Shown piece after piece: positions 8,620 through 17,361 of a stretch of 64,000 nucleotides of DNA. This DNA comes from Candidatus Hepatobacter penaei (GTDB lineage Bacteria > Pseudomonadota > Alphaproteobacteria > Holosporales > Hepatobacteraceae). How positions within the stretch are numbered: position 1 is the first letter of the stretch; each line of letters opens with the position of its first letter. The DNA lies in contig NZ_JQAJ01000002.1 of the NCBI RefSeq assembly GCF_000742475.1, positions 176,767 to 240,766 on the forward strand. The letters are read 5' to 3'. The notes beneath the pieces were generated by a model. It had not been told where the DNA came from. It did no database searches and saw nothing but the letters and a program-made list of their open reading frames with translations. The position numbers and the translations under genes were made by a program.

Positions 8620-9972
8620 ATGAGATTTTTTGCTTCTTGCCTTCTGAGCGCGGCTTTTTTTGTTGGCTTCACGCCTCTCTATGCCCGGGCTAGCGATGCC
8701 GTTGCTGCGCTTATCTCACAACAAATTGAGGTGCCTTCACATCTTCCCACCAAGCCAGGGGCCATAGACACGCCCACTATCAGGGACATGTCGCATGAAG
8801 AAGACGGCTTTGTTTTTATTGATGACAAGACGCTGGAAGCTTTGAGGCCAGAAACGTGGAATCACGAAGACGTGGCCTCAGCCGAACCACTATCCCATGC
8901 GCATTCTATCAGCGACCAAGAGGGCAATGAAAAAAATGCCCTTAATGAGGACACCCCACCCTCTTTTAAAGACATCATAGCGTTAGAAGGCGGTGATGAA
9001 GGGCAAACTCCTGATGACAACCTCCCCTCTTATGCGGAAGCTATCGCCTTAGAAGAAGATGACTTAGGGCCCCTGTCGATCATCGATCAAAAACCTGAAG
9101 AAGCCATTCATGATGCCGTTGATCTGTGCGATATGTCTTACAAAAAAGGACGTGACTGGAAACGTCTGTTAAAGGCCGAAAAAAAGAAAGGTCACAAGAT
9201 CTATACGTTTGGTACCTCTTATGAACGGCGTTCCGGCTTTGTGCGGGCGCGGAAAGATGGCAGCTTTGACGTGATCTTTAGGGGCACAAAAACAGGGGCA
9301 GACATGCTCATCGATGCACACGCCACCTGGGCCATAGATGACGAAACGGGCCACCGCGTCCACAATGGCTTTTTGAATCATACCAAGGCTGTGCTGCCTG
9401 AGGTGATCCGCATTCTTTCAAAACACGCGCTTAAGAATGGCATAACGTCCACATCGCGCATGAAGGTTAACCTTGTGGGACACAGCTTAGGTGGCGCTAC
9501 GGCGCAACTGGCTATTCCCTACATCAATCAACTCTTTGATTTAGGCGATGTCACCACCTTTGGGGCGCCGATGACGTATGATGCACAAAGTGCTCAACAC
9601 ATCAACAAAGCCTTTTCCCACAAGATTGATAATTTTTATCAAAATTATGATCCGGTGCCCTATGCAGGGGCTGTCAATCCTTTAAGAGGGGTCAGGCCCG
9701 AGCTTTTCTTGTTGCCAGAGGCCGAACCTGTTGGTCAACTTTTCCCTTTGCCAACACGGGAAGCTGTGCATAAGGTAAAAGGTTATCGCGCTTCCCTTGA
9801 AGCCTTGGATAAGGTGGATGGGTATACCTATGCCCCCCAGCCCAAAAAAGGCATTGCCCAGCACGTCTGGAAAGGCATCAAACGAGTGCCTGTATACATG
9901 GAGAACCGTGTTCACAAGGCCTTGGCCTACAGCAAAAATGCTGTCCTTAATGCACTCGGGTATCGCCACTAG
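8620..9972 (+). CDS. Exported class 3 lipase-like hydrolase with acidic repeat region
   Basis: A 450-residue alpha/beta hydrolase, probably secreted. The start at 8620 gives a clean signal peptide (MRFFASCLLSAAFFVGF, cleavage after LYARA); a TTG three codons upstream is the alternative. Residues ~25-165 are acidic and low in structure. They contain two related units, PPSFKDIIALE (from 8956) and LPSYAEAIALE (from 9022). Residues ~175-360 are the lipase class 3 fold: the nucleophile elbow GHSLGG with Ser289, the Asp in NYDPVPYAG, and a candidate His in REAVHKVKGY. The C-terminal ~80 residues are basic and unknown. Family knowledge supports lipid or ester hydrolysis; the substrate is unknown. 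The LPSY tetrapeptide matches the L/PPxY form bound by WW domains. It stands alone, between a gene-poor tract and a terminator. Confidence 0.8.
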   Translation: MRFFASCLLSAAFFVGFTPLYARASDAVAALISQQIEVPSHLPTKPGAIDTPTIRDMSHEEDGFVFIDDKTLEALRPETWNHEDVASAEPLSHAHSISDQEGNEKNALNEDTPPSFKDIIALEGGDEGQTPDDNLPSYAEAIALEEDDLGPLSIIDQKPEEAIHDAVDLCDMSYKKGRDWKRLLKAEKKKGHKIYTFGTSYERRSGFVRARKDGSFDVIFRGTKTGADMLIDAHATWAIDDETGHRVHNGFLNHTKAVLPEVIRILSKHALKNGITSTSRMKVNLVGHSLGGATAQLAIPYINQLFDLGDVTTFGAPMTYDAQSAQHINKAFSHKIDNFYQNYDPVPYAGAVNPLRGVRPELFLLPEAEPVGQLFPLPTREAVHKVKGYRASLEALDKVDGYTYAPQPKKGIAQHVWKGIKRVPVYMENRVHKALAYSKNAVLNALGYRH

Positions 9973-9980
9973 TTTTTGTT

Positions 9981-10016
9981 AAAGAGCCTTACGGTCTTTG
10001 GGCCCTAGGGCTCTTT
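9981..10016. terminator. Hairpin terminator between lipase and O-antigen ligase genes
   Basis: AAAGAGCC at 9981-9988 pairs with GGCTCTTT at 10009-10016 around a 20-nt loop, with T-rich sequence on the plus side and A/T on the minus side. It sits between two convergent genes and may serve both. Confidence 0.6.
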
Positions 10017-10018
10017 TG

Positions 10019-11233
10019 TTATCTGACTGGATGAATGCGCCTTCCTTTGTGTGTTGAAGCAGCCACCATCAAAAGCGCCAAAGCGTACCAGTTGATAACT
10101 GATGTTGCGCTGCTGAAAAAATCCATGGTTGTGGTGAGGGGCCAAAACATGACAAGAAGAGCCCCCGTGCCCAAAACGCGGCCGTGCACATCAGAAACAT
10201 ACACGGCCCGCACAAAAAAACCCACGAGGGCGAAAAAACTCACCAACCCCAAAGCCCCCAATTCTGCCAACCAACCCAGATAATAGTTATGGGCATGAAG
10301 CCCGGCATAGGTCACTAGGCCCTGTTCATAAAGCGCATGACTGGGGACAGAAAACATCTTATACCCCACGCCCATGACAGGATGCTCACGCACCATCAAA
10401 AAGGAGGATTTAAACAATTGACCATAGGATGTCGTGCTGAAAACAGAAAGTTCGCGTAACAACACAAAAAAGCGCCCGCTCAACAAATATTGGGTCATGG
10501 CAAAACTGTATCCCGCCAGCATGGTGAATAACCCGCCAAAAAAAATGGGCCAACGCCACGTGGGGTAATGATAGGCATACATGCCTGCCACACTGAGAAG
10601 AGACAAGGCCAGCAAAGCCGAAGGGGCACGATCCCCCGTCAAAAACACACATATCACGCATACGCCCATACATGGAAAAAGAGCCCATTTTGTACTGGAA
10701 CGATGAAGAGCGCGCAGAAAAAACAACCCCACAGGAAACAGAAGCGTGTTGATAAAAAACCCCACATAGGGACGCCGAAAAAAGCTGGTCAATCGTCGCT
10801 CAAACCTGGGCCTGCCCGACACAGAAAAGTCTGTGATATATTGAAAGAGACTATCGCACGCCACACACACCAGCGATAGGGCCGAAGCTGTCATCACTGC
10901 GCGCACACACGAAGGCTGTCGCCCGATCCAAAAAACCACGGCGGCAAATAAAAGAAAAAAACGTCCGTAAGCCAGGGCGCTCATCACCAATGGCCATGAA
11001 GGCTGGAGCGCACAAAGGGCAGAAACAACCATATAAACGTTGATCACACCTAAAAAACGCACAAGCGAGTGACGGCACCATTGCCAATCACAGCGCCAAA
11101 AACTGTTGAACAAAAACAAACACCCCACAAGACTGAGAGCGATATCCGCCACAACCTTAGAGAAAGGGAAACTAAGCGGAACGAGGACGGCCAGATAGGT
11201 GGCGATCTTGAGGGGCCAGCAATCGGCGGGCAC
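10019..11233 (-). CDS. O-antigen ligase/polymerase-like membrane protein (Wzy_C family)
   Basis: A polytopic membrane protein of about 404 residues with roughly 10-12 hydrophobic segments. The Wzy_C/WaaL-type periplasmic loop carries HPVMGVGYKMF and then HAHNYYLGWLAELGALGL, which is the family hallmark. Such proteins join O-antigen or other sugars to lipid A core, or polymerise them. The start is uncertain: GTG at 11233 or TTG at 11242 fit the first membrane segment. Either way the gene overlaps the upstream glycosyltransferase by about 60 bp. It is the last gene of a long minus-strand operon. It may attach whatever glycan the two upstream glycosyltransferases build. Confidence 0.8.
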   Translation of the reverse strand: MPADCWPLKIATYLAVLVPLSFPFSKVVADIALSLVGCLFLFNSFWRCDWQWCRHSLVRFLGVINVYMVVSALCALQPSWPLVMSALAYGRFFLLFAAVVFWIGRQPSCVRAVMTASALSLVCVACDSLFQYITDFSVSGRPRFERRLTSFFRRPYVGFFINTLLFPVGLFFLRALHRSSTKWALFPCMGVCVICVFLTGDRAPSALLALSLLSVAGMYAYHYPTWRWPIFFGGLFTMLAGYSFAMTQYLLSGRFFVLLRELSVFSTTSYGQLFKSSFLMVREHPVMGVGYKMFSVPSHALYEQGLVTYAGLHAHNYYLGWLAELGALGLVSFFALVGFFVRAVYVSDVHGRVLGTGALLVMFWPLTTTMDFFSSATSVINWYALALLMVAASTHKGRRIHPVR

Positions 11234-12089
11234 ATCTTTCAAGCCAGGCCATGGCCAGAGGTTTGGGCTGAAACCACTTAACCCACGTGTAAAAGAGGAA
11301 AAAAGGCCACCACAAAACCTTGCTCCGTTTGGCTTTCCACAGCACAGAAACCATTTTTGCATAAAGGTGCCTCTCTTCTTTCTGAAACTCGTTGAGTGCA
11401 TAGTAAAACGCATAAAACCCATCATGGTGTTGAAGGGCAAGGTTGTGCGACAAGGCGTTGGTGGTTGTGGGGGCATACACCACAATAGCGTCGATAAACA
11501 AAAAGCGATGGGCATAAAAACCTAGGCGCAATGCCAAGGATTGATCTTGCACAAACAAACGTTCATCCGCACCCCCTGAACGGTTAAGAAGCGCACGCGT
11601 GGCCATCACCGCCATCCCTACACAGCGATATTCAAGCACACCCGCCAAAGGATCTGTGGAAACATGCACCACGGGGTCAGCAGGCAAAGGTTCCATGGTG
11701 GGCACACCATACACCCGGCGCCACCCGCCATAGACAAAATCAGCCTTGTGATGACGGAGCTGCTGGTACATAAAGGCCGTTGATCCTTCACGCAACAAAT
11801 CATCCCCATCCAGCAAAAACACGGCCTCTCCTTGTGCCATGGAAATGCCCTGATTCAGACACAAGCTGGGCCCTTTATTCTTTTTATTTTCCACCACCAC
11901 CACACGGGGCCAACCGCGCGTCTGTTTTTTCAATAGGGCCACAGAATCATCGGTGGAGGCATCATCCACAAAGATATATTCACACACAAGATCAGATTGA
12001 TCACGCGCTAAAAACGTGAGGGCTAAAGGCAACGCTTCAGCCTTGTTATAGACCGTCAGTACATAGCTCAACTGAACTGATTTAGACAT
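11172..12089 (-). CDS. Glycosyltransferase family 2
   Basis: A 305-residue GT-A glycosyltransferase, probably acting on surface sugars at the inner membrane. The start ATG at 12089 has CAGG upstream and gives MSKSVQLSYVLTVYNKAE. The nucleotide-sugar site is shown by YIFVDDASTDDS and the metal-binding LLDGDDLL. The substrate cannot be read from sequence. It overlaps the preceding family 25 enzyme by 8 bp and the following O-antigen ligase-like gene by ~60 bp, which suggests tight coupling. Confidence 0.85.
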   Translation of the reverse strand: MSKSVQLSYVLTVYNKAEALPLALTFLARDQSDLVCEYIFVDDASTDDSVALLKKQTRGWPRVVVVENKKNKGPSLCLNQGISMAQGEAVFLLDGDDLLREGSTAFMYQQLRHHKADFVYGGWRRVYGVPTMEPLPADPVVHVSTDPLAGVLEYRCVGMAVMATRALLNRSGGADERLFVQDQSLALRLGFYAHRFLFIDAIVVYAPTTTNALSHNLALQHHDGFYAFYYALNEFQKEERHLYAKMVSVLWKAKRSKVLWWPFFLFYTWVKWFQPKPLAMAWLERCARRLLAPQDRHLSGRPRSA

Positions 12090-13023
12090 TACCTGTCCCT
12101 GGTTTTGCATCAGAAAAACGTGACGCAAACACATAAATCATGCGTGCCAAACCCGTTTTCAGACGATAGATCCGTCCTGATAAGGCCGCCAAGCGAGGCC
12201 ACACATATTCGTGCTCTTGCGGCTCCACACGCGGCTGCGCTGCCAACACAGACGGCGTTGATTGTTGATACACCAAACGCGGAAAAAGGGCTGTATAACG
12301 CAAGCCAAACTCCCACCCGCGCGCGAAATAGTCTTCCACCGTCATCACCAAAGGCAAAGCTTTGGCCACCAAGTGCTTGGCAGCACGACGATTGATGATA
12401 TATGCATCGCCACAATACACACCTTGATAATACATGCGCAGCTCTCTTGTCCCGGCTGAGGTGAGTTTTCTATACAGCCACATTCTCTCACCCTTTTCAC
12501 GAATATCAAGGTTACAAATGTCCCAAAGAGATTTTTTTTTCACAAGCGCATGAACCGTCTCTTCAAAAAGGCGCGGATCAAAATCAATATCATCTTCAAA
12601 AATAATGGCATGTTCGTAAGAAGAGTTAAGAAATGCGCGCCACGCTTTGATATGGCTGAGGGCACACGCCACCTCACCCCGACCAGGCAAGCGGCCCATT
12701 ATTTTTTGAAACCCCACCAAATCTAGGGACGACGACATGTCTTGCGGTGTCATGAGTTTGCCATCAATGGCCGCCACACGATGGCACGGAAAAGAGAGGG
12801 CTGCCAACAGGGGCAACGCTGTGTGCAGGCGATGAGGCGAACGATCGAGATTGATGAGATACCCACCCACAGAGCCGAGTATGAACTTGGGGGACATCTC
12901 TGCCCCACGGGGTGCACGATGCCTAAAGACAAAAAAGCCACCAAACACAAAGCAAAAGGCAAAGGCCAGAAGCGCCAATAGGCCTGCCACAAGAGAGCCC
13001 CAACGCACGTATACCTCAAACAA
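12082..13023 (-). CDS. Glycosyltransferase family 25 (LPS-type)
   Basis: A 313-residue protein with an N-terminal membrane anchor (about residues 8-33) followed by a GT25 domain: GGYLINLDRSPHRL, CALSHIKAWRAF, and the EDD motif in HAIIFEDDIDF. GT25 enzymes add sugars to lipooligosaccharide. The start is a TTG at 13023; an in-frame ATG at 12897 (MSPKFILGS) has a GGGGCAGAG ahead of it and would give a form without the anchor. It sits between ddpX and the GT2 gene. Confidence 0.82.
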   Translation of the reverse strand: MFEVYVRWGSLVAGLLALLAFAFCFVFGGFFVFRHRAPRGAEMSPKFILGSVGGYLINLDRSPHRLHTALPLLAALSFPCHRVAAIDGKLMTPQDMSSSLDLVGFQKIMGRLPGRGEVACALSHIKAWRAFLNSSYEHAIIFEDDIDFDPRLFEETVHALVKKKSLWDICNLDIREKGERMWLYRKLTSAGTRELRMYYQGVYCGDAYIINRRAAKHLVAKALPLVMTVEDYFARGWEFGLRYTALFPRLVYQQSTPSVLAAQPRVEPQEHEYVWPRLAALSGRIYRLKTGLARMIYVFASRFSDAKPGTGNV

Positions 13024-13093
13024 TGCATGATCATTGGGGTTAACTATAGCATTTTTGACAATAAAAGGGAGGTGTGACTTGCGTGCTTACTCT

Positions 13094-13798
13094 TTAATCA
13101 ATGTCAAAATCAAAAAAGGTGTCAGGAAAAGGTTCATCTTTTAAGGTAAAGTGCCACCACTCTTGGGCAAAAGGCAAAAATCCTGCCTGCGCCATCATAG
13201 ACGCCAACAGATCTCTATGCTTTTGGCTCACGTCATCCACCAGATTGCTGTCAGGATGAGAAGAGAGGTCAAAAAGGTCAAAATGCCCCCCCATCCCTAG
13301 CGTGCCATCATCTATGCGCACAATCTGACGTCCATCACGTAGGGTGTATGATGCTTGCTGAAACCCCCGCGGATCAAACTGAGAGGCCTTACCTTTCTCA
13401 AGCAAGGTTAAATCAACCGTGCTGCCCCGTGAATGCGCGGAGGCTTTGGCAATATAACCTTGGGTAAAAAGATCTTGCTTTGAAAAGGACGGGTAATAGA
13501 GACCTTTGGTGGCTGCATCCTCTTCTTGCTGGCCCCAAGACACAAAATCAAGCACAGCCTTACAAGGCCTGTAGGCGTCATAAACCACAAGCCTGAACCC
13601 CTCTTGATCTGCAAGTCGCGCTGCTGTGGCCAGAGCATCGGTGGCCTCTTGGGTCAGCAAAATGCGCGGTGCACTATATCCCTTTACAGGGCGGCCCAAA
13701 AAATTGGTGTGGCCCACATAGTGCAACGCAGGCACCACCAGGGGCAAAGCTTTGCCCACATCTACAAAAGATTCTGGCCATGTTTTCAAAGGGCACAT
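13094..13798 (-). CDS. ddpX: D-alanyl-D-alanine dipeptidase (VanX/DdpX family)
   Basis: A 234-residue zinc peptidase that splits D-Ala-D-Ala. All VanX active-site residues can be seen: Arg77 in YDAYRP, zinc ligands His122 and Asp129 in SAHSRGSTVD, the catalytic Glu213 and zinc ligand His216 in EWWHF. No signal peptide is evident, so it should be cytoplasmic. Outside glycopeptide-resistance clusters such enzymes recycle D-Ala from cell-wall turnover, which fits its place among envelope genes and the DD-carboxypeptidase elsewhere in the window. The gap to glyA is 29 bp. Confidence 0.9.
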   Translation of the reverse strand: MCPLKTWPESFVDVGKALPLVVPALHYVGHTNFLGRPVKGYSAPRILLTQEATDALATAARLADQEGFRLVVYDAYRPCKAVLDFVSWGQQEEDAATKGLYYPSFSKQDLFTQGYIAKASAHSRGSTVDLTLLEKGKASQFDPRGFQQASYTLRDGRQIVRIDDGTLGMGGHFDLFDLSSHPDSNLVDDVSQKHRDLLASMMAQAGFLPFAQEWWHFTLKDEPFPDTFFDFDID

Positions 13799-13827
13799 AA
13801 GGGGCTAGACCCTTTTTTCTATAAAGT

Positions 13828-15114
13828 TCACGCCACAGGATAAGGCAAGGGATAAGCTTGTGTCATGCGACGCACATCTTGGGCAACACTGTCTTTCACG
13901 CTATCTTCCGTCCCATCAGCCACAGCTTTTAACAGGCGGGCCATCATCTGGCCTATCTGTGCAAACTCTTTTTCACCCAGCCCGCGGGTTGTGCACGCCG
14001 GTGTGCCCAAACGAATGCCTGAACACTCTGTGGGTGAACGCGTTTCGCCAGGCACGGTGTTTTTATTGCACACCAACCCCACCTCATTCAATACACGGGA
14101 GGCATGAGCCCCAGACAGACCCAGCTCTCTTAAGTCCGCAATCAACATGTGGTTATCTGTGCCCGAAAACGCCAGCTTGATGCCATGGTCTTGAAGCGAT
14201 GTGGCAAGCACCTGGGCATTGTTCACCACTTTGCCTATGTATGACGCAAAATCTGGCGACAAAGCTTCCCCAAAGGCCACAGCTTTCGCCGCAATGACAT
14301 GCATCAACGGCCCCCCTTGAAGGCCTGGGAAAACGGCCATATTGATTTTTTTGGCCAGGGTTTCCTCCTGGGTCAAAATCACCCCACCCCTGGGTCCGCG
14401 CAATGTTTTGTGGGTGGTGCTGGTCACCACGTGGGCATGAGGAAACGGAGAAGAGTGATGACCCGTGACCACCAAACCAGCAATATGGGCCACATCAGCC
14501 ACAAGATATGCCCCCACTTCGTCAGCAATCTTCCGGAACGCCTCAAAAGGAATGGTCCGCGGATAGGCCGTCGTGCCGGCAATAATCATCTTCGGTCGAT
14601 GGGCCAAGGCCTGTTCACGCACATGGTCCATATCAATGCGCTGCGTGTCAGGATCAACGGCATAGGGCACCGCCTTAAACCATTTGCCTGAAAAATTTAC
14701 AGGCGCGCCATGGGTCAAATGCCCCCCTTCATTGAGGGAAAGGGCCATAAACGTGTCCCCCGGCTTAAGCAGCGCAAAAAACACCGCCAAATTCGCTGAA
14801 GACCCCGAGTGTGGCTGCACATTCGCATAATTACACCCAAAAAGGCGCTTGATCCGCTCTTCCGCCAAGCGCTCCACCCCATCCACAGGTTCACAGCCTT
14901 CGTAATAGCGTCGCCCGATATACCCTTCCGCATATTTGTTTGTCAAAAGAGAGCCTTGGGCCTCTAACACAGCTTGAGATACAATATTTTCAGACGCAAT
15001 CAACTCAAGATGGTCTTCTTGACGCTGGCGCTCGTCATCCACATAGGCCTTCACTTCAGGGTCAAAAGAGGCCAGTGCCGAAGATGGTGGTAACGTTGTT
15101 TTGGTCATAGTCAT
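13828..15114 (-). CDS. glyA: Serine hydroxymethyltransferase
   Basis: A 428-residue PLP enzyme that interconverts serine and glycine and makes 5,10-methylene-tetrahydrofolate. It shows LIASENIVS (38-46), [12 protein letters not shown], the PLP ring residues DVAH (207-210) and Lys236 in [14 protein letters not shown]. Length is normal. The GGGGG just upstream of ATG 15114 is a good ribosome site. It follows the SurA-like gene by 14 bp, an operon arrangement with envelope genes. Confidence 0.97.
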   Translation of the reverse strand: MTMTKTTLPPSSALASFDPEVKAYVDDERQRQEDHLELIASENIVSQAVLEAQGSLLTNKYAEGYIGRRYYEGCEPVDGVERLAEERIKRLFGCNYANVQPHSGSSANLAVFFALLKPGDTFMALSLNEGGHLTHGAPVNFSGKWFKAVPYAVDPDTQRIDMDHVREQALAHRPKMIIAGTTAYPRTIPFEAFRKIADEVGAYLVADVAHIAGLVVTGHHSSPFPHAHVVTSTTHKTLRGPRGGVILTQEETLAKKINMAVFPGLQGGPLMHVIAAKAVAFGEALSPDFASYIGKVVNNAQVLATSLQDHGIKLAFSGTDNHMLIADLRELGLSGAHASRVLNEVGLVCNKNTVPGETRSPTECSGIRLGTPACTTRGLGEKEFAQIGQMMARLLKAVADGTEDSVKDSVAQDVRRMTQAYPLPYPVA

Positions 15115-15128
15115 AAGAACCCCCTTGG

Positions 15129-16196
15129 TTAACGATGTTGAATCATGGTTGCTTTTTGTAAACGCGCAAGCTCCTTTCGCGAGGCCAGCTCAAAACGATT
15201 TTGCTGTAGGCCTTTTTCAATAGTGTCGAGATCAATATGTCCCGAATTCTTACGTTTTTCCAGTAAAACAAATAAACGATAGCCAGCAGAGGTTTCTATG
15301 GGTGGCGTCATGCCGCGCACAGGCGTTTGTTCGACAACAGCCAAAATCTCTGGCGCAAACTCCCCCTCATCGCTGAAGTCTTCCTCTTGCAACCAGCCTA
15401 AATAACCGCCCTCCATGGCCGATCTTCCCTCTGAAAATTGGCGCGCCACCATGGGGAAGGGCGCTCCCTGCTGCAGCAAACGCACCACCTGCTCCATTTT
15501 AGGAAACAGCTCTGACTTTGTGCGGCCATGCGTATACATGCTGATCTCCGCCAAACGATATTCTGTTTTGCCCTTTTGCACTTTTAAGCGCTGCACTTCG
15601 AGATCAATCTCTTTTTGTGTAGGCAGCATATCACGCACATATTTTTGCTGAATATATTTTCCCCAGGCCATCTGCGCCTTGATTTGCATTTTTAATATGC
15701 GCATCGGCACCTGACTTCTTGTAAAAACAGCCTCAAATTCTTGCCGCGTCATACCATTGCCTTTAGCAAGTCGATTAATGGCCTCGTCAATCTCAGCATC
15801 ACCAATCTCAATGCCTGCGTCCTTGGTCGCCTTAAGCTGCAAAATTTCATCAATCATCCCTTTGGTGATCATGGTGTAAAGCTCGGGCGTTTTTTCTGTT
15901 TTGGATGGATCACTGCCTGTAATCAACAACACAAAATTCACACGATCATTAAATTCTTGCACAAAGACGGGGCGATCCCCAACCACAAACACAATGCGGC
16001 TCTCAAGGGGCTCTTCCCTGACCTCGTCTTCGCCCTCACTCACAAGTTTCTCTTCTTTGATCTCTGGGGACGCCATCTGTGGGGATTCAGCATGAACCTG
16101 CTGCTGAGCTTCCGCGTAAGCGGGCTGGAAAGAAGGCCCCTCCAAGTTCAACACAAGCATCAGGCAAAAGCATAGAATGGACACAAAGAAAGACAT
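15129..16196 (-). CDS. SurA-like periplasmic peptidyl-prolyl isomerase (PPIC)
   Basis: An exported foldase of about 355 residues. After a signal sequence (hydrophobic run in the first 17 residues, then an acidic linker to about residue 60) comes a SurA_N-type chaperone domain starting [17 protein letters not shown] parvulin domain follows, with [27 protein letters not shown] and [15 protein letters not shown]. SurA family proteins guide outer-membrane proteins to the BAM complex; bamE is also in this window. ATG 16196 is preferred to a TTG three codons upstream. A TATAAT promoter lies about 40 bp upstream, and this gene likely heads the operon that runs to 10019. Confidence 0.85.
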   Translation of the reverse strand: MSFFVSILCFCLMLVLNLEGPSFQPAYAEAQQQVHAESPQMASPEIKEEKLVSEGEDEVREEPLESRIVFVVGDRPVFVQEFNDRVNFVLLITGSDPSKTEKTPELYTMITKGMIDEILQLKATKDAGIEIGDAEIDEAINRLAKGNGMTRQEFEAVFTRSQVPMRILKMQIKAQMAWGKYIQQKYVRDMLPTQKEIDLEVQRLKVQKGKTEYRLAEISMYTHGRTKSELFPKMEQVVRLLQQGAPFPMVARQFSEGRSAMEGGYLGWLQEEDFSDEGEFAPEILAVVEQTPVRGMTPPIETSAGYRLFVLLEKRKNSGHIDLDTIEKGLQQNRFELASRKELARLQKATMIQHR

Positions 16197-16234
16197 AAAT
16201 GGCAAGCAAGATATGGTGAATAGAGTAGGGAATC

Positions 16235-16263
16235 ATTATAGCGTCATATGGCAACCATATGAA
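16235..16263 (-). promoter_or_regulatory. Promoter of the surA-like/glyA operon with a dyad in its spacer
   Basis: On the minus strand: TTCATA (16258-16263), a 17-bp spacer, then a perfect TATAAT (16235-16240). The spacer overlaps a perfect inverted repeat, CATATGG-CAA-CCATATG (16245-16261). A dyad in this position is where many repressors or activators bind. The regulator is unknown. Confidence 0.55.
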
Positions 16264-16325
16264 ATTAAATATTCTTCAAAGAAAAACCCATAGACTTTCA
16301 TCCAATCCTGCCATGAGCTTTGCAC

Positions 16326-16682
16326 ATGCGTCCTTCAAGATTTTTTCTTGGTGGGGTTTGGATGATCACCGCCCTCAGCGGCTGCCACCAAACACCGAAG
16401 CACACAGATGATATTCTCAACAGTGCATGGAGCCCCATCACAGACAGCGCACGAGAAAAGCTTCATACATCCAAACCTCTTTATTGCTATGCAACGCTTG
16501 GTGAGCCGGAATGCTACCACATTAAGCAGTATCCCCTTGCGGGTCGCTTACAAGGCGCTTTTGTGCCCCTGACACCATCCTCTACCCCTCAAAAGAATGA
16601 GAAGCACCCAAGCGGCGAACATAACAATCACCACACCTCAGACGATCATGATCACAAGGATGTAGGTGCTGCGCAAAATTAA
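16326..16682 (+). CDS. Small lipoprotein, alphaproteobacterial type
   Basis: A 118-residue lipoprotein: signal peptide with lipobox ALSGC at about residues 16-20 (start ATG 16326; a TTG two codons upstream is an alternative). The block PLYCYATLGEPECY resembles a short conserved motif in uncharacterised alphaproteobacterial lipoproteins. The C-terminus is His/Asp-rich (HNNHHTSDDHDHKD) and might bind metal. Function unknown. It is divergent from the surA-like operon and convergent with the MarR gene. Confidence 0.7.
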   Translation: MRPSRFFLGGVWMITALSGCHQTPKHTDDILNSAWSPITDSAREKLHTSKPLYCYATLGEPECYHIKQYPLAGRLQGAFVPLTPSSTPQKNEKHPSGEHNNHHTSDDHDHKDVGAAQN

Positions 16683-16687
16683 GAAAG

Positions 16688-17221
16688 TTAAGAGAGGCGT
16701 GCGTTGCTGAGAAGCAGGGTTGACCAAAAAGACTCAAGATAACGCCCCTGCTTGAGCAGTTTGGCGATCTCTTCTTCTGAAAAATTCTTTTTTACAAGCT
16801 CATCCATATGTTTTTTAAAAATCGTCTCGAGCTGTTTAAAACGCTTTTTTCCTTCATCGGAAAGAGAGATGTAGACCGAGCGCTTATCGCTGGCTGAGGG
16901 CTTTTGCTTCACATAACCACTTTTCACCATTTTTTTCAGATTGTAAGAAACGTTGGAGCCAAGATAATATCCACGATTACTGATCTCACCCACGGTGATT
17001 TGACGATTACCGATATGACACAAAATAAGGGCCTGCACATTGCTGAGACTATCTTTGCCGGCCTTTGTTTCCTTCTCAAGATTATCTAGCTCTGCCTTTA
17101 CCACTTCAAGAAATAGGCGGTGCAGCCTCTCGAAGAGCATCACAAGCTCGAGATAAACACTTTGCATAAAAGACCCTTTCTTGGGAGAAGACGTACTCGT
17201 ACGTTTATCATTCGGACTCAT
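16688..17221 (-). CDS. MarR-family regulator, LdtR-like
   Basis: A 177-residue winged-helix regulator. The HTH lies around NRQITVGEISNRGYYLGSNV, and the recognition part SYNLKKMVKSGYVKQ and wing DKRSVYISLSDEGKKRF are close in pattern to LdtR-type MarR proteins of alphaproteobacteria, which control cell-wall and stress genes. AGGAAACAG gives a good ribosome site before ATG 17221. It is divergent from the MFS gene across 140 bp that hold that gene's promoter, so the MFS gene is the first candidate target; that is inference. Confidence 0.85.
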   Translation of the reverse strand: MSPNDKRTSTSSPKKGSFMQSVYLELVMLFERLHRLFLEVVKAELDNLEKETKAGKDSLSNVQALILCHIGNRQITVGEISNRGYYLGSNVSYNLKKMVKSGYVKQKPSASDKRSVYISLSDEGKKRFKQLETIFKKHMDELVKKNFSEEEIAKLLKQGRYLESFWSTLLLSNARLS

Positions 17222-17302
17222 CTGTTTCCTAGTCTAATTTGGAGCATTTAATTTTAGCTTAAATCGTAACAAATAATTTAGATAAGGCTGCGCTGCAGGC
17301 TA

Positions 17303-17331
17303 TTGCTTTTTAAAAGCTCTGTTGCTAGGAT
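17303..17331 (+). promoter_or_regulatory. Promoter of the MFS transporter gene
   Basis: TTGCTT (17303-17308), a 17-bp spacer, TAGGAT (17326-17331). The start codon at 17362 would leave a leader of about 25 nt. Confidence 0.5.
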
Positions 17332-17361
17332 GAGCTTAGCTTGTTCTTCTTGCGGATCGTA

